A DNA stretch of 64,000 bases from the NCBI RefSeq assembly GCF_000759675.1, contig NZ_BAWM01000083.1, positions 108,300-172,299 on the forward strand, read 5' to 3'. Positions 9,273 through 18,500 of the stretch are shown here, in pieces. The position numbers and the translations under genes were made by a program. Within the stretch, counting starts at the first letter, position 1; each line of letters begins with the position of its first letter. Origin of the DNA: Neobacillus niacini. GTDB lineage: Bacteria > Bacillota > Bacilli > Bacillales > Cytobacillaceae. The notes beneath the pieces were generated by a model. It did no database searches. It saw nothing but the letters and a program-made list of their open reading frames with translations, and was not told the DNA's origin.

Positions 9273-10007
9273 TTATTTTTCCCTGACAATCAAGGCTGAA
9301 ATCCAGCCTTCGACCCCGTTTGCGGTTTGAACTTTTAGCCACTTTATTCCTTTGGAATCTACTTGTTCTTCATTCAAAAAGTTTATGATTTCTCCATTTG
9401 TAATCGTGTATAGACGGGGTGCGGTTAGTGCAGGAGCTTCACGAATATTTCCGCCTTCTTCATAATTCTTATTTAAAATTAATTCTTTTTGATCAGGGGA
9501 AGCCCTAGATACTTGTATGTGCACATGTTCTTGGTTTAACCATACCTCAGCTTTCTTCCATTTTTGTGTATACCACTCATTAGGGTTATTTATGATGGCA
9601 GCAGTAAGCAAAATCACTAAAGCTGTGGCAGAATAGAAGGTCCATCTTTTAACCCTTCTCTTATTCCTTTTCCGTTTCATGAAAAGTTGAATCATTTTGT
9701 TGAAAAAACTTTCGAACAAGGCAAACATTCCTTCAATCATTTCAATCCAAACTGGTATACCAGCTATTCCTGCTTCTCTTCGCCGTCTTTGCATCGTGGA
9801 AAGAAATGCCATGATCGGGTAAGAAATTAGATATATCATCTTTTTCAACAAACGGCACAACAAGTTTAAGAAGGGAGGAACAATGTACAACAAAATCAGC
9901 CTAGCGAGTTGCAAGAGCACAAAGAGAGCGAAAAAAATACGCATCCATTCCGGCAGGACAGAAATAAGTGACCAGATCCAAAATAGCTGATTTAAAATGG
10001 ATTCCAC
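9273..10007 (-). CDS. Membrane protein with C-terminal SH3-like domain
   Basis: 244 residues starting at GTG 10007, whose AAAGGAGAT ribosome binding site sits inside the last codons of the upstream gene, so the two are translationally coupled. Hydrophobic segments lie at about residues 20-65 (one or two helices) and 125-143; between them is a very basic stretch (RKRNKRRVKR). The C-terminal 80 residues form a bacterial SH3-like module (pattern NIREAPALTAP to VEGWISALI), which in this family usually binds peptidoglycan or acts as a ligand-binding domain outside the membrane. Function is not known. With the upstream gene it forms a two-gene operon. Confidence 0.75.
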   Translation of the reverse strand: MESILNQLFWIWSLISVLPEWMRIFFALFVLLQLARLILLYIVPPFLNLLCRLLKKMIYLISYPIMAFLSTMQRRRREAGIAGIPVWIEMIEGMFALFESFFNKMIQLFMKRKRNKRRVKRWTFYSATALVILLTAAIINNPNEWYTQKWKKAEVWLNQEHVHIQVSRASPDQKELILNKNYEEGGNIREAPALTAPRLYTITNGEIINFLNEEQVDSKGIKWLKVQTANGVEGWISALIVREK

Positions 10008-10012
10008 AATCG

Positions 10013-10933
10013 CTAATCTCCTTTATTTAAATAGGATTGAAGTTCTCTCTTTGGACCAGAAATCTGTTTTTTTCTATCGATGTTTTCCAAATTAACGGGG
10101 AGATAGGGGAATAGTTTTTTTAGCTTGGCCAATCTTTGTTCTGCCTCAAACTGGTCAATAGAGTGATCGTTGATTAAGTTGAATAGTTGTTTGTTCACCT
10201 CATATTTGAAGGCTTGATTTTGGCTAAACTCCGATTCCACTAACCGCTTTGCCATTTCATTCTTTTCTCCAAGCTTCCCTGCAGTGATAAAATCACCTGC
10301 TTGAAGAGCTTCTTTAATCGAGGCAGAAATGCGACGCGCTTCCTCCAAGTCTAGAGCCTCTTGATAGGCAGATAGTTCCGCGTTCCTGTCTAAATCGGCA
10401 ATCGCCTCATCATGGTGCTGGTCCCGAAGACCTTGCCGGATCAAAACACGAACATTTCGAACCACAATACCAGCCTCTCTTAACACCTTGACTAATGGCG
10501 AGGTTTGAAAAAATTCTTCAATATGCCGGGCAAAACTCAGATCCTCTTCAATAGGGTAAAATCTTGCTTCTGACTCCACCCAGAAGGGCAAATTATTGTT
10601 AATAATGTCGCCAAATTCTCCTGCATTTTGTTGAACTAACCGTTCGGGGTGTTCAACGGCAATATCGATAAATAAATTGACAGAAAACCTTCTTCCTCTT
10701 GTAGCCGATGGGACTTCCTCCTTGTAGGTGATGGTTTGCTGCTGCATATTGACTGTATAAACCCTTTTGTATTTGCCAATCCGCAATTCACTACGTGACA
10801 AACGCTCTCCATTTTTTACTGCATAGTATTCGTTGTGATTATTAACATAAACAAAGGCATAGGTCATAGACGACGCTGGCGGCTTTTCCAAAAAACTAAA
10901 TTTCACGTCTTTAACATCTTCAATAAAATGCAT
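10013..10933 (-). CDS. Conserved hypothetical protein, first gene of coupled pair
   Basis: 306 residues with an ATG at 10933 and a GGAGGGAAT ribosome binding site. There are no membrane segments. The middle (about 90-165, with ARFYPIEEDL and VLREAGIVVRNVRVLIRQGL) has beta-rich character vaguely like SPFH/band-7 proteins. Residues about 175-275 are helical and charged and may form a coiled coil. I do not recognise the family. It sits 5 bases before the SH3 membrane protein and probably works with it, for example as a cytosolic partner. The SPFH comparison is inference only. Confidence 0.7.
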   Translation of the reverse strand: MHFIEDVKDVKFSFLEKPPASSMTYAFVYVNNHNEYYAVKNGERLSRSELRIGKYKRVYTVNMQQQTITYKEEVPSATRGRRFSVNLFIDIAVEHPERLVQQNAGEFGDIINNNLPFWVESEARFYPIEEDLSFARHIEEFFQTSPLVKVLREAGIVVRNVRVLIRQGLRDQHHDEAIADLDRNAELSAYQEALDLEEARRISASIKEALQAGDFITAGKLGEKNEMAKRLVESEFSQNQAFKYEVNKQLFNLINDHSIDQFEAEQRLAKLKKLFPYLPVNLENIDRKKQISGPKRELQSYLNKGD

Positions 10934-11044
10934 TAGGTTATTCCCTCCAGGTTAACTATTTTCATTGAGAGATCACTTACCCTTGTCTACATTCTATGCA
11001 GACAATCCGAAGAAAAGCCCCCAAAACTATGAAGAAATTGGAGA

Positions 11045-11299
11045 TTGAGGGAATTGAAGCAACATAATTTAAGAGGGATCGTGAGGAATTTGGAAAAAAT
11101 ATTTAACGGAAACTATATTAAAGAATTGAGAGACCCTATTAAGTCAAAAGTTAACGATGCGTTCATGCACTGTTTTACGATACGTGGGCAAAAAGAAAAA
11201 GAAAAAGAAAAAGAAAAAGAAAAAGAAAAACAACAAGTTCTTTATCCAAATATAGATAAAAATCCAGAAATAGAGTCCATTACAGATTCAACAAAATAA
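11045..11299 (+). pseudogene. Remnant of a third DnaD-like gene with KE-repeat tract
   Basis: An 84-codon open frame from a TTG with no good ribosome binding site. From base 11185 on (GQKEKEKE to QQQVLY-like text and NIDKNPEIES) it matches the linker region of the DnaD-like gene at 11439 and the relic at 8870. The first 46 codons match nothing I recognise. It looks like a fragment fused to unrelated DNA rather than a working gene. The AAAAAG repeats at 11190 encode the Lys-Glu run. Confidence 0.55.
11190..11230 (+). repeat. Hexanucleotide tandem repeat (AAAAAG)
   Basis: Six tandem AAAAAG units plus AAAAA, 41 bases, in frame as Lys-Glu pairs. Such tracts are prone to slippage. The intact homologue at 11439 lacks the tract and has NQQ codons at this place. 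Confidence 0.95.
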
Positions 11300-11438
11300 A
11301 AGGGAAGTCATAAGTACCATGTTTTTGTTTGTCATAAATTATTCACAACTAGTTGAAAAACATCCTGTCCGTTTTGTCCTTTTTTCCATATATGTTTTAT
11401 GAAAGATATTTTAATAGAAGAAAGGTTAGTGATGGAAG

Positions 11439-12374
11439 ATGGCAAAGTTTAGAATGATACGTACTGAATTTTGGAAGAATCCGATGGTTCTGGAGGAGAT
11501 GACCCCAGAAGATAAGTTATTTTACGTGTATCTTCTTACGAATTCAAATACCACTCAAATTGGGATCTATAAGATTACCAAAAAACAAATGGCATTTGAA
11601 TTGGGCTATTCGCTTGAGAGTGTTCATTCGTTAATGGAACGATTCATCAACCTTCACAAGGTGATTCGTTACAATCCTGAGACAAGAGAACTCGCCATTA
11701 AGTATTGGGGGAAAGAAAACCTGCATAAAGCAGGAAAACCAGTCATGGATTGTATTTTTGCAGAATTAAAAGAAGTCGAGGATATTTCACTAATTCAATA
11801 TGTTTCAGAATCCATTCAGAAACAGGAAATTCGTAGTTTGTATGAATCGTTTTGTGAGCAAGAAGGGAAGTTTATCGACCAGGAAAAGATCAATCAAAAT
11901 GAAGATGATACATATATAGATTCTGAATTAGGAGAGCTTGATAATGCGATGCTTGGTGGGCAAATAAACCAACAACAAGTTCTTTATAAAGAGATAGAGA
12001 GTCCATTAGAGAATCATCAACAAGATGTAAAAGAAATTATCGAGTTTTGGGACGCTAATGGATTTGGTTTTACGAACGTGAATGCGAAAGAGCAGCTGTT
12101 ATCTTGGTTGGATGATTCTAGTTTTTTACAGCCGAAAGAGATGATCTTAAAAGCGATGAATATTGCATGTGCCAATAACAAGCGAAGGCTGAGCTATGTG
12201 GTTGGGATTCTGAAAAACTGGGAAAATGAATCGTTACTTACCGTAGAAGATATTGATTCATATCAGGAGAACCAAAAATCGCTACCAAAGCATAGCCAAA
12301 CATCACAATCGTTTTCAGCTGGAAGAGATATTCCTCGTGATTTTGTACTTGACTTATCGGATGGTGATGAGTGA
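11439..12374 (+). CDS. DnaD-like phage/ICE replication initiator
   Basis: 311 residues. The N-terminal 90 residues are a winged-helix replisome-organiser domain (FRMIRTEFWKNPMVLEEMTP, typical of phage replisome organisers). A charged linker follows, then a C-terminal DnaD domain (about 200-268) with the pattern EIIEFWDANGFG and LSYVVGILKNWE. Proteins of this kind load the replicative helicase at a phage or plasmid origin. The helicase gene starts on the overlapping stop, so the two are one operon. Start ATG at 11439 is the only good candidate. Decayed copies of the same gene lie upstream at 8648 and 11185. No other phage genes are present, so this is a leftover replication module. Confidence 0.88.
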   Translation: MAKFRMIRTEFWKNPMVLEEMTPEDKLFYVYLLTNSNTTQIGIYKITKKQMAFELGYSLESVHSLMERFINLHKVIRYNPETRELAIKYWGKENLHKAGKPVMDCIFAELKEVEDISLIQYVSESIQKQEIRSLYESFCEQEGKFIDQEKINQNEDDTYIDSELGELDNAMLGGQINQQQVLYKEIESPLENHQQDVKEIIEFWDANGFGFTNVNAKEQLLSWLDDSSFLQPKEMILKAMNIACANNKRRLSYVVGILKNWENESLLTVEDIDSYQENQKSLPKHSQTSQSFSAGRDIPRDFVLDLSDGDE

Positions 12375-13636
12375 TGAGCATGGCGGAAAAAGCGTTCTTA
12401 GGAACACTGATGAAGGCAGAGTACTTACTAAAGGATACCGTGATACAACCTGAACAGCTCGAAAGTACACGACACAAAGAAATCATGCGAAAAATGCTGG
12501 AGTTAACCCGTGCCGGTAAGAATATCGATTTGATCACATTCACAACCCTACCTGACCTGGAATCATTAGGGGGAATGTCATACCTTTCAGAGCTGTCAAC
12601 ATATGCGAATCTTGAGAAATTCGATGGAATGGAGAAGCTTATTCTAGATCTGTGGAAGGAACGAGAAAAGAGAAACATCTTAAACGTTGCCGCCATGAAT
12701 GATTGGGAGATTGCGAAAGTCATTACTGAATTGGATAAGATTAACCAAATGAAAATGGAGGATCACACGTCCTTACAACAAGCATTGGTAGATATCTATG
12801 AGGCACCCTGGCAAGATCAAATATCGATGAAAAGTGCCACAACGGGTATCAAAAAGCTTGACGAAGTGACGGGAGGCTTTCGGGGCGGGGAAGTGACGAT
12901 TATTGCCGCTAGACCATCGATGGGAAAAACGGATGTGATGCTTCATTTTGCAAAAGTGTCAGGTTGGGCAGGTTTTCTGCCTCTTGTCTTTTCCTTAGAA
13001 ATGCCTGAAAAGCTGATTACCTCCCGATTAATGGCGTCGACTGGAGACTTTAACCGGGCAAAAATGCGAGATCCGAAAAGAATGCTCAGTCAAAATCAAA
13101 AGAATAAATGGTCAGATGTAATTGGTGATCTCAATGAAACCCATATGCAAATTTTTGATGGAGCTGGACAAACCATTGCCGAAATGAGAGCGAAAACGCG
13201 AAAGATGATGAATCAATTTCCAAACAGGAAACCGATCCTTTTTATTGATTACTTAACACTCATCCAATCAAGTCAATTTTACGGAGGAAATTCTCATTCA
13301 CAAGTAACGGAAATATCCAAATCCCTGAAAACGCTGGCGAAGGAATTCGATTGTCCGGTCATTTGTTTGGCACAGCTCAATCGATCGGTAGAAACAAGAG
13401 CCAATAAACGGCCGATGATGTCTGATATTCGGGAATCTGGCAGTGTGGAGCAGGACGCCGATGTCATTTTGTTCTTATACCGTGAAAAGTATTATGACAG
13501 GGGATCGGAGGATCATTCCCTTGAACTCATTGTCTCGAAAAATCGAAATGGTCCAGTGGGCACCATCGCTGTGAATTACCACCAGAATACGGGGAGGATC
13601 GAGGACCAAAAGGTGAGTAATGTTACCCTTATCTAA
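12374..13636 (+). CDS. DnaB-like replicative helicase (phage type)
   Basis: About 420 residues; I take the ATG at 12374, which overlaps the TGA of the DnaD-like gene (a GTG at 12371 is also in frame). It has a DnaB N-terminal domain (1-100) and a RecA-like ATPase core (about 150-420). Walker A is AARPSMGKTD and Walker B is PILFIDYLTLIQ. The arginine-finger region and the usual SDIRESGSVEQDADVILFLYR motif are intact. It unwinds DNA at a replication fork loaded by the upstream initiator. No truncation seen. It is a phage or mobile-element homologue, shorter than chromosomal DnaC/DnaB (about 450). Confidence 0.92.
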   Translation: MSMAEKAFLGTLMKAEYLLKDTVIQPEQLESTRHKEIMRKMLELTRAGKNIDLITFTTLPDLESLGGMSYLSELSTYANLEKFDGMEKLILDLWKEREKRNILNVAAMNDWEIAKVITELDKINQMKMEDHTSLQQALVDIYEAPWQDQISMKSATTGIKKLDEVTGGFRGGEVTIIAARPSMGKTDVMLHFAKVSGWAGFLPLVFSLEMPEKLITSRLMASTGDFNRAKMRDPKRMLSQNQKNKWSDVIGDLNETHMQIFDGAGQTIAEMRAKTRKMMNQFPNRKPILFIDYLTLIQSSQFYGGNSHSQVTEISKSLKTLAKEFDCPVICLAQLNRSVETRANKRPMMSDIRESGSVEQDADVILFLYREKYYDRGSEDHSLELIVSKNRNGPVGTIAVNYHQNTGRIEDQKVSNVTLI

Positions 13637-13702
13637 CCAAATAGACAAGCAAGAACTAAACTGATGATGGATTTAAAAATCTAATACCGAGGTGTTATCA
13701 AC

Positions 13703-14125
13703 ATGTTAGTGAAAGATCTTTACCTAGATACTATACGGTATGAAAATTCCGCTTTGGCTCATTACATCTACCATTTACTAGCAGAGAAGAGGATATCATT
13801 AGATGACGACTCCATCAAAATAGACTTAGTACGAGCAGACCTTCAGAAAGTAGAAGAATTGATTCAAAAAAATGTACTCTGCATTAATAAAATTTGCATC
13901 TACTCACTGAAAATGAACCAGAAGGATTTTGTTTTTATCTTTGCAGCGAGCCGGGAAGAGGCCATCCACTTCTATAAGAGAACATTTCCTCAACCTCCAT
14001 TGAACTGTCACGAATATTCGCTAGATTTTCAGCTTACGAGAGGCAATGATGTGATTTCGTTTCGGGAAATGAGGAAGGAATTTGATTGTTTTCCAGCTAT
14101 TGCGGGGTGGTTTGAGAAGTATTGA
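13703..14125 (+). CDS. Hypothetical protein after helicase
   Basis: 140 residues, ATG preceded by GAGGTG. No membrane segment; mixed alpha/beta with IFAASREEAIHFYKRTF in the centre. It begins 66 bases after the helicase gene and is likely in the same transcript, so it may belong to the mobile replication module. I do not recognise the family. Confidence 0.6.
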   Translation: MLVKDLYLDTIRYENSALAHYIYHLLAEKRISLDDDSIKIDLVRADLQKVEELIQKNVLCINKICIYSLKMNQKDFVFIFAASREEAIHFYKRTFPQPPLNCHEYSLDFQLTRGNDVISFREMRKEFDCFPAIAGWFEKY

Positions 14126-14156
14126 TGATAAAGAAAGGGGACAACCAACTTCTAGT

Positions 14157-14279
14157 ATGATTCCTAAAGTGGAGGAAGAAATCTATTGCCTGGCCAAGTT
14201 TATTAATATCATCAGACCGGAACCAGCGGACTGGGCTTTAACAAGCATTAAACTTAAGGTTGTAAATGTAAACGTTTGA
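14157..14279 (+). CDS. Possible small ORF or remnant
   Basis: 40 codons from ATG 14157 (MIPKVEEEIYCLAKF). The only purine-rich stretch, GAAAGGGG, is about 18 bases upstream, too far for a standard ribosome binding site. The same frame is open back to 14082 inside the preceding gene. It may be the C-terminal end of a lost phage gene. Weak call. Confidence 0.25.
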   Translation: MIPKVEEEIYCLAKFINIIRPEPADWALTSIKLKVVNVNV

Positions 14280-14298
14280 AAGTTAAGGGGGGATTGGT

Positions 14299-14775
14299 TT
14301 GATACTTACCCCAGTAGGTATAGGTTTAGAGCTTAGTAGTTCATTTTCTGTTTTTCAACCAGAAGTATGGCATACAATTACTAAACACGGATCAGATATG
14401 TATCATCCTTTGTTTGGTACTTGGGTAATTTATGAGGTGGCATTAAATATTTTTACGATGATATTCAGCATTTGTTTGTTGGTGCTTATGCTAAGGAAAA
14501 GCAGACGATTCCCGGCACTGATGATTTTTTACTTTATAAGTGCAGTAATCCTTCACTCAATCGATTCCTTTATTGGAAACTTGATTTATTCTGATTTACC
14601 AAATTTAGCCCAAGGTGAAATACCGTATATAGAAGGTGTATTGCGAGCTGTAGTGCAAGCAGCAGTGTGGGTTCCGTATTTTATTAGATCCAAACGAGTT
14701 AAAGTAACGTTTTTAAGTAAAGACTCAAAAATAATTTTTGATGAGAAACCAACTGATCAAAATATTCCTTACTAG
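14299..14775 (+). CDS. DUF2569-like membrane protein
   Basis: 158 residues from a TTG at 14299 with AAGGGGGGA just upstream. Four hydrophobic segments are visible (about 4-20, 47-67, 74-93, 108-130). The pattern with VWVPYFIRSKRVKVTF near the C terminus is typical of DUF2569 proteins. In that family the N terminus usually begins with a GGWL motif; here KGGIGLIL is found, partly upstream of the chosen start, so the N terminus may be slightly longer. Role unknown. A terminator follows directly. Confidence 0.65.
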   Translation: MILTPVGIGLELSSSFSVFQPEVWHTITKHGSDMYHPLFGTWVIYEVALNIFTMIFSICLLVLMLRKSRRFPALMIFYFISAVILHSIDSFIGNLIYSDLPNLAQGEIPYIEGVLRAVVQAAVWVPYFIRSKRVKVTFLSKDSKIIFDEKPTDQNIPY

Positions 14776-14799
14776 CGAGTAGAAATACTCGTTTTTTTT
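14774..14799 (+). terminator. Rho-independent terminator
   Basis: CGAGT, AGAAAT loop, ACTCG, then eight T; immediately after the DUF2569-like gene. Confidence 0.75.
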
Positions 14800-14947
14800 G
14801 TTGTGTTAAAGGTTTTATTTTGAATCCCAGTAAAACTATTTGGAAGTGTGTGAAATGGCGTACAGTGAGAATATGAACGTCTACGGCATGTGGTGCAAGA
14901 ACAATGCTATCAGACTAGTAAGCTAGTGGCTGCCACGGTAACAGTAT

Positions 14948-14990
14948 AAAAAAGTCGATTGCCTTTTACGTCGAGAAATCGACTTTTTTT
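14948..14990 (+). terminator. Hairpin with T tract, orphan terminator
   Basis: AAAAAAGTCGATT pairs with AATCGACTTTTTTT across about 17 bases. It is preceded by 100 bases with possible small stem-loops (for example ACTAGTAAGCTAGT), but no gene. This could be the end of a lost gene or a leader RNA. I could not assign it to any riboswitch class. Confidence 0.6.
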
Positions 14991-15554
14991 GTTAAATTAA
15001 AGCACCCGTTAGTTTAAGTGCAACCTTTCACAATCTTTATATTGTTTGTTATTACCCTTAATCTAATTACTCTTTCACTTAAGTATCTTTCATAATGAAG
15101 CGGAGCATTCTAAATAATAATAAAGTTAGGAAATATTATGCATGAACTTATAAAAAATAGCAATTAAGTAAAACCAAATATACCTTAAGAAATAAATAAT
15201 CATAAAATTCTGAATTTTATATCAATCGCGAAATAGTCATTGTTATAATTTATTCGAATAATAAAAAAGGGGGACTAAAATGAAAAAAATTATTTATAGA
15301 AGATCTGTTTGCTGGGTTACCTAGAGTACTAGAGGTTTATGTTGATGGGAGGGTATAATTATGACCCCCACATGGGAAAAAAATTGGAGATATTAATCCA
15401 CTCGGTTTCCGCAGACGAACCACCATCTTTCAGAAAAAATGTCTAAAAAAAATATAAAATTGACAGAATTTTAGTAATACTAAAATTCTATAAAATCATT
15501 TTATACTTAACGAGAAAGACAATTAATCTTGAGGGAAGGGAAGAGAATAGAGGT
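14991..15554. other. AT-rich intergenic region before the subtilases
   Basis: About 560 bases without a credible gene. A 14-codon frame at 15281 (MKKIIYRRSVCWVT) has a GGGGGA site but looks like a decayed start. The region contains the 25-bp palindrome at 15465 and AT-rich promoter-like boxes. Confidence 0.5.
15465..15489. promoter_or_regulatory. 25-bp palindrome, candidate operator
   Basis: AGAATTTTAGTA, one A, then TACTAAAATTCT: a perfect 12-bp inverted repeat. It begins in the last base of a TTGACA (15460-15465) and ends at TATAAAAT (15489-15496), about 65 bases before the subtilase start. Position suggests a repressor site over the protease promoter. The regulator is unknown. Confidence 0.6.
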
Positions 15555-18500
15555 ATGAAATACAAAATTTCAAAGCGTTTCACTTCTTTGACGCTATGTA
15601 TGGGTTTAATATGCAGTACATTTCCAGCATTGTTGTCTGTAGACAATATTCACGCACAGACCGCGTTACCAATTGAACAAATATTAGCAAAGCTTACACC
15701 AGAACAGAGAAAAGCATTAAAGCAGCTTCAAACTAGTGACCAATCGGGACTACTTTTGTCACCTGATGTTGATTTAGAATCTGAACAACCAATTTCAGTC
15801 ATTGTCGAATTTAAAACAAAGCCATTAAAAATTGCGATGCTTGAGTCTCAGCTTCAAGGTAAAAGCTTATCTTTATCAAGTGCAAATCAACTTGTTGAAG
15901 AGTCACATAATAAGTTTGAAAAAGATGCAAGCAGGATCTTGGAACAAAAGCAATATAAAATTAGAAGATCTTTCAAAACAGCCTTTAACGGTGTTTCGAT
16001 GACTCTTCCTGGAAATCAAGTAAAAGCATTATTGCAATCAGATACTGTTAAAGCTGTTTGGAGCGACGCTGAAGTACAATTAGACCTACCTTCAGAAATG
16101 CAGGTAACTTATTCATCTAACATGCCAAGTAGCCTACCTTTTATAGGAATTGATAAGCTTCACCAAGAAGGCTACACAGGAAAAGGAATTAAAGTAGGCG
16201 TGATTGATACAGGAATTGATTATAATCATCCTGACTTAAAAGATGCCTATAAAGGTGGTTATGATTTTGTAGATAATGATTCAGACCCAATGGAAACTAC
16301 ATATGATCAATGGGTTTAAGCAGGAAAGCCATCACGAGGCAACGTTAACTATTATACAGAACATGGTACTCACGTATCTGGCACAATTGCGGCCAGTGGG
16401 AAAAATGATTCAAAGAATACACTTAAAGGGATTGCACCCGATGCAGAATTGTATGCATATCGAGTTTTAGGTCCATTTGGTTCAGGATCATTAACAGCAA
16501 TTTTAGCTGGTATTGATAAAGCAGTTATGGACGGAATGGATGTTATTAATTTATCGCTTGGTACAAATTACAATGACCCACTTTTTGTGACAAGTGTTGC
16601 GATTAACAATGCAGTGCTTCAAGGTGTGACAGCAGTTGTAGCAGCAGGTAATGCAGGAAGTAATCCGTATACGATTGGATCTCCAGGAACAGCAGCCCTT
16701 GGATTAACAGTTGGAGCAAGTGATGTTCGTACAACAGTATTGCAGCCGCAAGGAACACTTCATACAAATACAGGTGATTTGACTGCTCCAAAAATGGAGA
16801 TAAATGCAGAGGATTTTGACAATCCTATCATAGATTTTAAAGAACAAACTCTACAAATTGTTGATCTAGGTTCTGGCCTTGAAGCAAATTATGCTGGCAA
16901 AGATGTTACAGGAAAGATTGTCATGATGGATATTTATTATGCAAACATATCTTCAAAAATCGCAACTGCAAAAAAATATGGTGCAAAAGCTATTTTTCTT
17001 TATGATGACGAAGGCCGCCGTGACTCATTAGGTTATTTAGGTCAAAATCCGAAATATATCCCTACCTTTTTTGTGCCAAAACAGGATGGTCTGGCATTAG
17101 ATACGAAAGTGAAACAAAATAATGGAGCAACATTCAAGTTTGATGACATCAAAGAAGTGGTTTCTTCAGAAGGTGATCATTTAGTTCCATTTAGTTCTAG
17201 GGGTCCAACAAAAGTGACTTATGATATTAAGCCGGAAATAACTGCACCAGGTGTGCAAATACTTTCCACAGTACCAGCTAATATAAATGGTCCTGACTAT
17301 AGTGAAAACTATAATGTTGCTTATAAAAAGCTATCAGGTACATCTATGGCAACACCGCATGTTTCGGGTATTGCTGCATTATTACTTCAAAAAAATCCGA
17401 ATCTTGAACCGTCTGATATTAAAACAATTTTAATGAATACAGCGGATCCATTAAAGGACGCGTATAGTGTTTATGAAGTGGGTGCCGGTCGAGTTGATCC
17501 TTATGAAGCGATTCATTCTGATGTTGAAGTTCAAGTTTCAGATGAAACAACAACACTCAGTAAGGATAAGGAAAAGAAAATTAAAGAAAAAACAGGGGCA
17601 ATTAGTTTTGGCACACTTGCACCAGGTGGTGAAGATGTGGAAGATAACCGATCGCTCACAATCTATAACAATAGTAATCAAGAAAAAACTTTTGATGTAA
17701 AAGTAGCGTTTCAAAAAGATAGAGCAGATTCCAAGGATGCAGAGGCAAATGGCGTATCCATTTCAACAGATAAGATGATTAAAGTAAATGCAGGTTCAAG
17801 TAAGAAATCTGCAGTCTCGCTTTTTGTTCCTAAGAGCGCTTCATTGGGAACGTATGAAGGGTATATTATGTACACAAATCAATCTAACTCTGAAGAAGTT
17901 TATCAAATTCCGTTCGCAGTACGTCTTGTTGAAAAAGGAATCAATGGGATGATTGTGTCACCAAATGTCTTTACAACAGAATCGGATAGCTTCCACTTAG
18001 CATTAGTTAATAATGCTAGTCTCATGTTCGAATTTAAATCTCATATGAGAACTGTTGACCTAGTTTTAGAAGATGTAAAGACAAATTAAGAAATAGGATA
18101 TATTGGTCAAATAGACGGTATTCCTTTAATGGAAAACGTGACTTATTACTTACAAAAAGCATTTAACGGATCATACTACCCGCTAACTGATGACGAGAAG
18201 AATCCATTTGCAGATGAAGCTGTAATTGCACCACAGGGAGCATATAAAATCAAATTAATTACAACTGATGATAATGGAGAATCGTTTGTAAACGAGGCCC
18301 CAGTTTATATTGATAATGAGAAGCCAACTCTTAATATGGAACTAGCTGATTGGGTATACGAATACGAAGAAGGACAGAAATCTTTCAAGCTTCAAGGATT
18401 AATTTTTGATGGGGAGATTGCTGACATGCAAGCTAACGGTATCAATCGTACTCAATCCTCTAACAAGCTGATATATAGCTACAATGGGGGATCAAGTAAA

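Noticed and set aside
11190..11230. Tandem repeats as a CRISPR array
   Set aside because: The units are 6 bases with no spacers; a simple slippage tract. No CRISPR array or cas gene was seen anywhere.
14850..14990. Riboswitch or T-box leader
   Set aside because: Short stems and a terminator are present, but no conserved aptamer core could be matched and no gene follows closely.
16449..18089. Separate protease gene starting at ATG 16449
   Set aside because: It lacks a ribosome binding site and signal peptide and starts inside the catalytic domain; it is the middle part of the interrupted gene.
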